This document shows, one piece after another, positions 59,263 through 64,000 of a stretch of 64,000 nt of DNA. This DNA is from Chania multitudinisentens RB-25. GTDB lineage: Bacteria > Pseudomonadota > Gammaproteobacteria > Enterobacterales > Enterobacteriaceae. The notes beneath the pieces were generated by a model, which was not told the DNA's origin, did not search any database, and saw only the letters and a program-made list of their open reading frames with translations. The position numbers and the translations under genes are program-made. The DNA lies in NCBI RefSeq assembly GCF_000520015.2, contig NZ_CP007044.2:4650001-4714000 (forward strand), given 5' to 3'. Every line of letters begins with the position of its first letter. Positions within the stretch are counted from its first letter, which is position 1.

Positions 59263-60024
59263 ATGAAATTACATTATCAACTCTTGCCTGCCGAGGCACC
59301 CGCGCTACCGGTGGTATTGCTCCATGGCTTGTTTGGCAACCTGGATAACCTTGGCGTTCTGGCGCGCAACCTGAATCAACAACATACCGTGATTAAGGTA
59401 GATTTGCGCAATCATGGGCTTTCACCACGCGCCACAACCATGACCTATCCGTCGATGGCGCAGGATCTGCTGACGTTACTGGATGATTTGCAGTTGGATA
59501 AGGTCATCGTCATTGGTCACTCCATGGGCGGTAAAGCTGCGATGGCACTGACGGCTATCGCGCCTGAACGGATTGAACGCCTGGTCGCTATCGATATTGC
59601 CCCCGTGGCTTATGACACTCGCCGCCACGACAAGATTTTTGCTGCGCTTCAGGCTGTTACCGATGCGGGAATAACCCAGCGCCAGCAGGCAGCCGAACTG
59701 ATGCGCCACTCTCTGGATGAGGAAGGCGTGATTCAGTTTCTGCTGAAATCTTTCCATGCGGGAAACTGGCGTTTCAACCTGCCGGTATTAATTGCACAAT
59801 ATGAAGATATCCTCGGCTGGCAGGGTGTTCCTCCCTGGCTGCATCCAACGTTGTTTATCCGCGGTGGGCTTTCGCCTTACGTACAGGATAAATACCGTGA
59901 GGAGATTGCCCGCCAATTCCCGCAGGCTCGTGCCTATGTTGTTGCCGGTTCCGGCCATTGGGTCCATGCAGAAAAACCGGATGCCGTACTGCGGGCCATT
60001 CGCCGCTTTCTTGATGAAGCCTGA
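59263..60024 (+). CDS. ybfF: Alpha/beta-fold esterase YbfF
   Basis: Cytoplasmic esterase of the alpha/beta hydrolase family, active on short acyl esters in E. coli. 253 residues from MKLHYQLLP; the frame is open 33 codons further, but those residues have no homology to YbfF. Oxyanion motif LLHGLFGNLDNLG, nucleophile Ser in GHSMGGKAAMAL, and the catalytic His in GSGHWVHAEKPDAVLRAIRRFL. The SD is poor. In E. coli ybfF is divergent from seqA; here the accessory block separates them. Confidence 0.95.
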   Translation: MKLHYQLLPAEAPALPVVLLHGLFGNLDNLGVLARNLNQQHTVIKVDLRNHGLSPRATTMTYPSMAQDLLTLLDDLQLDKVIVIGHSMGGKAAMALTAIAPERIERLVAIDIAPVAYDTRRHDKIFAALQAVTDAGITQRQQAAELMRHSLDEEGVIQFLLKSFHAGNWRFNLPVLIAQYEDILGWQGVPPWLHPTLFIRGGLSPYVQDKYREEIARQFPQARAYVVAGSGHWVHAEKPDAVLRAIRRFLDEA

Positions 60025-60379
60025 AAGCAAAGCGGTGAAAAAACGTGCTAAAGAGAAAGAGTTAGCGTATTTCGAACCAAGTTAAGCATTGTCGTTGCTC
60101 CACCTGCTGAGGTAATATGGCGCGCTATTTCCAACGCCTTTCAAACCATAACCCTGTCGGTTATGTGCAGCTTGAAATCCCGTGGGGATATCACTTTACC
60201 GCTTTGTCCCATGTGCAAATCAGTGCCCGTTGGCTGGAGGTAAATTTAGGTTAGGGTTTATTGGCCTGAATGGTGTTAACCGAGCCATCTGAAAGCGTGT
60301 ATGCCCTGGTTACTTTGAGATACCAGGCAACAGGTATCAACGCTTTTTGATGCAAACTCTCTTGCAGTAGTCCGCAACA
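60025..60379. other. ybfF-ybfE gap with small open frames
   Basis: 355 bp. Besides the 45-codon frame listed separately (60117-60254), there is a 23-codon frame (60014-60085) overlapping the end of ybfF. The remainder has a short hairpin GATACC / GGTATC near 60318-60337. I found no LexA box for ybfE. Confidence 0.5.
60117..60254 (+). CDS. Small open frame of 45 codons, unrecognised
   Basis: ATG with a fair SD (TGAGGT at 60108-60113) opens a frame MARYFQRLSNHNPVGYVQLE, then IPWGYHFTALSHVQISARWL and EVNLG, stop. I do not recognise it. The pattern Tyr-rich start plus ...ARWLE faintly recalls the N-terminal half of SymE-family toxins, so a decayed SymE-like gene is possible, but the match is too weak to assert. 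May also be chance. Confidence 0.3.
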   Translation: MARYFQRLSNHNPVGYVQLEIPWGYHFTALSHVQISARWLEVNLG

Positions 60380-60670
60380 ATGGCAAAAGAACAACTGGAT
60401 CGCACAACCCTGGATCTGTTCGCAGATGAACGCCGTCCGGGGCGACCAAAAACCAACCCGCTTTCTCGTGATGAACAGCTTAAAATCAATAAGCGCAATC
60501 AGTTACGGCGAGATAAAGTGCGTGGATTACGGCGCGTGGAGCTGAAAATTAACGCAGATGCTGTCGATGCACTGAATAAATTGGCAGACCAGCGCAACAT
60601 CAGCCGTAGCGAATTGATCGAACAAATGCTGCTGGCACAGTTGGCGGAAGAAGAACAGCTAGAACCTTGA
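60380..60670 (+). CDS. ybfE: YbfE family protein (ribbon-helix-helix-like, LexA-regulated in E. coli)
   Basis: 96 residues, nearly the E. coli length; MAKEQLDRTTLDLFADERRPGRPKTNPLSRDEQL is strongly conserved, followed by a basic stretch and VELKINADAVDALNKLADQRNISRSELIEQML, which looks like a ribbon-helix-helix DNA-binding fold. In E. coli ybfE is LexA-controlled, but I see no SOS box here. Lies between ybfF and fldA as in E. coli. Role unknown. Confidence 0.92.
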   Translation: MAKEQLDRTTLDLFADERRPGRPKTNPLSRDEQLKINKRNQLRRDKVRGLRRVELKINADAVDALNKLADQRNISRSELIEQMLLAQLAEEEQLEP

Positions 60671-60796
60671 GTTCGCTCACACGCCAGAGCAGCATCGCAT
60701 AAACGTGATAAAATCCCAGCCCCCGTTTCTGGCATGATATGTGTTTACGGTAAGAGAGTACTAACGCCAAACTCTTGCCTTGATTTTACGCGATAC

Positions 60797-60853
60797 TATA
60801 TCCAAAGTACGTGGAGTTGTAGGTAAGCAGCTAACGAATTCCTAGGGTATATA
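60797..60853. repeat. Shortened ERIC-like remnant upstream of fldA
   Basis: 57 bp bounded by TATATCC and GGGTATATA, with AAAGTACGTGGAGTTGTAGG and an internal GCAGCTAACGAATTCC. The ends have the arrangement of ERIC-type elements but the central part is missing, so it looks like an internal deletion derivative. It ends 27 bp before the fldA ATG. Confidence 0.45.
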
Positions 60854-60880
60854 CATTGAATTTAAAAGGTTATCTGTAAT

Positions 60881-61420
60881 ATGGCTCATGTAGGCATTTT
60901 CTTTGGCAGCGATACCGGCAATACCGAAAATATTGCCAAGATGATCCAGAAAATTCTTCAACAAACCTATGGCAAAGAAGTGGCTGAAGTTCATGACATT
61001 GCCAAAAGCAGTAAAGAAGATCTGGAAGCTTTCGACATCCTGTTACTCGGTATCCCAACCTGGTACTACGGTGAAGCACAGTGTGATTGGGATGATTTTT
61101 TCCCAACCCTGGAAGATATTGATTTCAACGGCAAGCTGATTGCGCTGTTCGGTTGTGGTGACCAAGAAGATTACGCAGAATATTTCTGCGATGCGATGGG
61201 GACTATCCGTGACATCATTGAACCACGCGGTGCCGCCATCGTCGGCCATTGGCCAACCAAGAGCTACCACTTTGAAGCTTCTAAAGGCTTGGCTGATGAC
61301 GATCACTTCATCGGGCTGGCCATTGATGAAGATCGGCAGCCAGAGCTGACTAACGAACGTGTGGATGCTTGGGTCAAACAGATCAGTGAAGAACTGAGCC
61401 TGGCCGAGATCGTGGGATAA
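60881..61420 (+). CDS. fldA: Flavodoxin FldA
   Basis: FMN electron carrier for radical SAM enzymes, IspG/IspH, MetH and other partners. 179 residues: phosphate-binding FFGSDTGNTENIAKMIQK, isoalloxazine-flanking GIPTWYYGEAQCDWDDFFP and GCGDQEDYAEYFCDAMG. The C-terminal tail is three residues longer than in E. coli. AAAGG lies about 11 bases before the ATG. It precedes fur, as in E. coli. Confidence 0.98.
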   Translation: MAHVGIFFGSDTGNTENIAKMIQKILQQTYGKEVAEVHDIAKSSKEDLEAFDILLLGIPTWYYGEAQCDWDDFFPTLEDIDFNGKLIALFGCGDQEDYAEYFCDAMGTIRDIIEPRGAAIVGHWPTKSYHFEASKGLADDDHFIGLAIDEDRQPELTNERVDAWVKQISEELSLAEIVG

Positions 61421-61745
61421 GCCCCCACCAGATATTGGAGTAAAGCCCTGTAAAGCGCATAATATTCGCCGCAGGGCTGTTATCAGCATCACGAATTAGA
61501 GTAATAGAAGCTACAAATTTGTAACTTCCCCCCTCATCACGGTAAACTCAGCTATCGGTTTATCCCATCCATCAAGACCTTGCCCGCATAGCATGCAATA
61601 GTGCAAAGGTATTTTTGTTAACAACCGACGGTTTCTATTTAAGGCAACCGGTTCTATAATGAGACGCAATTGACTCTTTATGCTGACCGTTACCATAGGC
61701 GAAAATGCCTCAACTTGATTAGCATAGTAACAGGACTGAATCCGC
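61421..61745 (+). promoter_or_regulatory. fldA-fur intergenic region
   Basis: 325 bp. Near the start is a long-range stem AGCCCTG / CAGGGCT (61445-61477) that may end fldA transcripts. The fur promoter and the short uof frame (61670-61753) occupy the right part. I did not find a convincing Fur or OxyR box by eye. Confidence 0.45.
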
Positions 61746-61753
61746 ATGACTGA
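61670..61753 (+). CDS. uof: Upstream leader peptide uof, coupled to fur
   Basis: A 27-codon frame starting at TTG, reading MTLYADRYHRRKCLNLISIV then TGLNPHD, whose TGA stop overlaps the fur start (CATGACTGA). E. coli fur is preceded by a short coupled frame, uof, of about the same length, whose translation is the target of RyhB. GAGAC lies 5-9 bases upstream. Called from position, length and coupling; sequence conservation was not checked. Confidence 0.5.
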   Translation: MTLYADRYHRRKCLNLISIVTGLNPHD

Positions 61754-62192
61754 CAATAATACCGCATTGAAAAAAGCTGGCTTGAAAGTCACGCTTCCGC
61801 GACTCAAGATCCTGGAAGTATTGCAAGATCCAGAATGCCATCACGTCAGTGCGGAAGATTTGTATAAAAAACTGATTGATATGGGTGAGGAAATTGGTCT
61901 GGCAACGGTTTACCGCGTGCTGAACCAATTTGATGACGCTGGTATTGTGACACGTCACAATTTTGAAGGCGGTAAGTCCGTATTCGAGCTGACCCAACAG
62001 CATCACCACGACCACCTCATTTGCCTGGATTGCGGCAAAGTGATCGAATTCAGCGATGAATCTATCGAAGCTCGCCAGCGTGATATTTCCAAACAACACG
62101 GTATCAAACTCACCAACCACAGCCTGTATCTGTACGGCCATTGTGAGGATGGTGACTGCCGTGAGAACGATACGTTGCATGACAAGAAGTAA
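61746..62192 (+). CDS. fur: Ferric uptake regulator Fur
   Basis: Fe2+-dependent repressor of iron acquisition and, through RyhB, of iron use. 148 residues, the E. coli length: winged helix with KAGLKVTLPRLKILEVLQDPECHHVSAEDLYK, metal-binding HHHDHLICLDCGKVIEFSDE with the Cys pair near 93-96, and a His/Cys-containing C-terminus HCEDGDCREND. Followed by a strong terminator. It controls gpmA in this window if the Fur box is used. Confidence 0.99.
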   Translation: MTDNNTALKKAGLKVTLPRLKILEVLQDPECHHVSAEDLYKKLIDMGEEIGLATVYRVLNQFDDAGIVTRHNFEGGKSVFELTQQHHHDHLICLDCGKVIEFSDESIEARQRDISKQHGIKLTNHSLYLYGHCEDGDCRENDTLHDKK

Positions 62193-62212
62193 TTTTTCCT
62201 GCCCGTAATGAG

Positions 62213-62237
62213 AAACCGCCTTGATGGCGGTTTTTTT
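62213..62237 (+). terminator. Terminator of fur
   Basis: AAACCGCC-TTGAT-GGCGGTTT stem (8 bp) followed by a T run, 20 bp after the fur stop. Confidence 0.95.
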
Positions 62238-62256
62238 GTGCCTACCATTTGCAGAC

Positions 62257-62282
62257 AAAAAAATCCCCGGGCTAGCCGGGGA
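62257..62282 (-). terminator. Terminator of the chitobiase transcript
   Basis: Minus strand TCCCCGG-CTAGC-CCGGGGA stem (7 bp) followed by seven T, about 107 bp after the chitobiase stop. Confidence 0.85.
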
Positions 62283-62388
62283 AAAATCATGACTCCAATT
62301 ACAAGGTTCTCTTGCAGCATTTTTTACTAACAGGATACGACACTCGCCGCAGCCCATCTGCCAACGCACAGATGGGCTGTGGATGAGC

Positions 62389-64000
62389 TTAGGCTTTTAC
62401 CGGCTCGGCACGGCTGAAACGCTTGCCATCTGGGCTGATCGCGCGGATTTGCACATCACCCGCAACGGCAGGACGTGCGTTATCGTTGTAACGCTGCCAC
62501 TGCTTGCCGCCATCAACAGAGTATTCAATACCCAGGCCCGGCAAGGCGATGTTGGCTTCCAGCTTACCATCAACAACACGGGCTCCTGGTACTGGCAGAC
62601 GGTAACTCACCCCACCTTTATCCAGCTTAGCCAGTTCACGTTGCCCGATCAGGTTGGCGAAACGCTGCCAATCTTTTTCCAGCGCCTTGGTATCGACGTG
62701 ATGGGTTTCGCCTCCTTTGTACTCACGGCCCGCTTTGTAGTCCTGCTCCCAACTTGCGCGATGCCATGCACGTTCAGCCACAGACAGCGCACGTGGGTAA
62801 ATCATATATTCCATTTGCTGGTCGGTTCGCACCACTTCGCTCCACAGTTGGGCTGAAAGACCATAAGCACCCGGCCATGGTTTGTCGCTCTTGGCAGCAA
62901 AGTGGTTGCCATCACGATCCACCGAGGTTTCAGCGTTTTGTGGCAGGTTATCCGGCGCGAAACTGAAGATCTTCTGTTCATCACTGAAACGAGTGCCCCA
63001 GTAGTAACCATGTTCTTTCGGGGTCACCTCATAGGGGAAGTCCATATAGACATAATCCGGGTTGGAAATAACGACGTCATAACCCTTGTTCGCCCAGTCA
63101 TTCACGGAGTCGAAGCCGCCCCAGTACAGAGTATCCCAGAAGTTCACCGCAACGTTCTTGGTAGCAAACGCTTTGGAATCTTTGGCATCTTTCAGGCCAT
63201 CCTGCCACGCCTGCATTCTGTCAATACCGTGGGCTTTCACCAGCTGGCTGACTTCAAGACCAAAGTAGCTTGGCAAGTGTTCCATATCTTCCACTTTGCC
63301 GTCTTTAATGATCGCCTGACAAACCTGAGACTTGGCCCATGGTTTATCTTCTTTGCTCAGATCAAGGATGCCCTTGCCTGCTTCCGGTTTTTTCACATCG
63401 GTATAGCCAGCACCCAGGCGGATGTTTTTGGCTTCATCCCCACCAAAGTGCCAGGTTTTCAGTGGCTGACCGGCTTCTTTATGCATCTGGGCCACTTCAC
63501 CAATCACTTTATCAACAAAGTTTTTAGACGAATCCAGGCACGGGTTCAGATAACTTTGGCGGTCGAAATATTGTACCGAGGTGGTATTCGATGTATCCGT
63601 CGGATCTACAAGGCGGAATTCATTGGCCTCTTTCTCTTTACCTGCGGCATGCAGCTTTTTGTAACGGGCTTCCATCGACACTATCGCCGCGCGAGCATGG
63701 GCAGGCATGTCGATTTCAGGGATCACTTCGATCTGGCGTGCCTGAGCATATTTGACGATATCAATGTAATCCTGACGCGAGAAGAAGCCACCGTGCGGCT
63801 CTGGGCCTGAACCGTATTGCGGTAACAGGCAGGTGGTTTCACTCAGGTCATGGCAACGTTGGCCTCCCACTTCGGTCAGCTCTGGCAGACCGGGGATTTC
63901 AATGCGCCAACCTTCATCATCCGTCAGATGGAAATGGAATTTATTCAGTTTGTAAGCCGCCATCTGATCCAGCAGGCGCAACACCGCATCTTTCTGATGG
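62389..64000 (-). CDS. chb: Chitobiase (GH20 beta-N-acetylhexosaminidase), 5' part outside window
   Basis: C-terminal 536 residues of a GH20 chitobiase that splits chitobiose to GlcNAc in the periplasm or outer membrane. The visible part begins inside the TIM barrel at AYKLNKFHFHLTDDEGWRIEIPGLPEL and carries the catalytic Asp-Glu pair in HFGGDEAKN, substrate-binding FWDTLYWGG and LSAQLWSE, and a C-terminal Ig-like domain ending SRAEPVKA. The S. marcescens enzyme has about 885 residues, so about 350 are missing. In Serratia it is the last gene of a chitoporin operon (chiPQ-ctb), which fits the terminator found downstream. Confidence 0.93.
   Translation of the reverse strand, partial: HQKDAVLRLLDQMAAYKLNKFHFHLTDDEGWRIEIPGLPELTEVGGQRCHDLSETTCLLPQYGSGPEPHGGFFSRQDYIDIVKYAQARQIEVIPEIDMPAHARAAIVSMEARYKKLHAAGKEKEANEFRLVDPTDTSNTTSVQYFDRQSYLNPCLDSSKNFVDKVIGEVAQMHKEAGQPLKTWHFGGDEAKNIRLGAGYTDVKKPEAGKGILDLSKEDKPWAKSQVCQAIIKDGKVEDMEHLPSYFGLEVSQLVKAHGIDRMQAWQDGLKDAKDSKAFATKNVAVNFWDTLYWGGFDSVNDWANKGYDVVISNPDYVYMDFPYEVTPKEHGYYWGTRFSDEQKIFSFAPDNLPQNAETSVDRDGNHFAAKSDKPWPGAYGLSAQLWSEVVRTDQQMEYMIYPRALSVAERAWHRASWEQDYKAGREYKGGETHHVDTKALEKDWQRFANLIGQRELAKLDKGGVSYRLPVPGARVVDGKLEANIALPGLGIEYSVDGGKQWQRYNDNARPAVAGDVQIRAISPDGKRFSRAEPVKA

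Noticed and set aside
1..64000. CRISPR array, prophage, integrase, restriction or other defence system
   Set aside because: No regularly spaced repeats, phage-type genes, recombinases or known defence domains were found on either strand.

Overview
The window is a chromosomal segment of a gammaproteobacterium of the order Enterobacterales, most likely Serratia. Most gene products align along their length with the Escherichia coli proteins as I recall them, and the gene order largely follows the gal-to-fur segment of E. coli. A Serratia-type GH20 chitobiase next to fur, and an ERIC-type repeat, point to Serratia or a close relative. The species is an inference; no search was run.

Layout. 1-6.6 kb: end of galK, galM, Fur-boxed gpmA, aroG, zitB, and the nadA-pnuC pair. 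6.9-7.7 kb: three identical tRNA-Lys genes with decayed repeat copies. 7.8-13.4 kb: the Tol-Pal block (ybgC-tolQ-tolR-tolA-tolB-pal-cpoB). 13.5-16.7 kb: cytochrome bd operon cydA-cydB-cydX-ybgE. 17.4-29.4 kb: the TCA supra-operon sdhCDAB-sucABCD, with divergent gltA. 29.4-35.0 kb: nei, then a six-gene 5-oxoproline operon (pxpB, pxpC, pxpA, two DUF969/DUF979 transporter subunits, pcp). 35.1-39.4 kb: ybgI, a secreted class II cyclic-nucleotide phosphodiesterase, phrB and a ybgA-like DUF523-DUF1722 fusion. 39.5-48.0 kb: ybfA and the complete kdpFABCDE potassium system with a KdpE box. 48.0-49.1 kb: a YqjI-like PadR regulator with three phased operators, and a DUF3861 gene. 49.2-51.4 kb: pgm and seqA. 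51.5-59.2 kb: an accessory block between seqA and ybfF, which are neighbours in E. coli. It holds a large autotransporter adhesin candidate, a BamE-like lipoprotein, and a LuxR-type response regulator with a hybrid kinase. 59.2-64 kb: ybfF, ybfE, fldA, uof-fur and the 3' part of the chitobiase gene.

Functionally the window is mostly central metabolism and envelope biology: TCA cycle, respiration, NAD precursor uptake, Tol-Pal envelope integrity, potassium uptake and glutamate recovery from pyroglutamyl peptides. Iron is a recurring theme (Fur itself, a Fur box at gpmA, flavodoxin, the YqjI-like regulator). No phage, IS transposase, CRISPR array or defence system is visible. The least explained parts are the seqA-ybfF accessory block, the repeat remnants beside the tRNA-Lys genes, the periplasmic phosphodiesterase and the three-operator PadR promoter.
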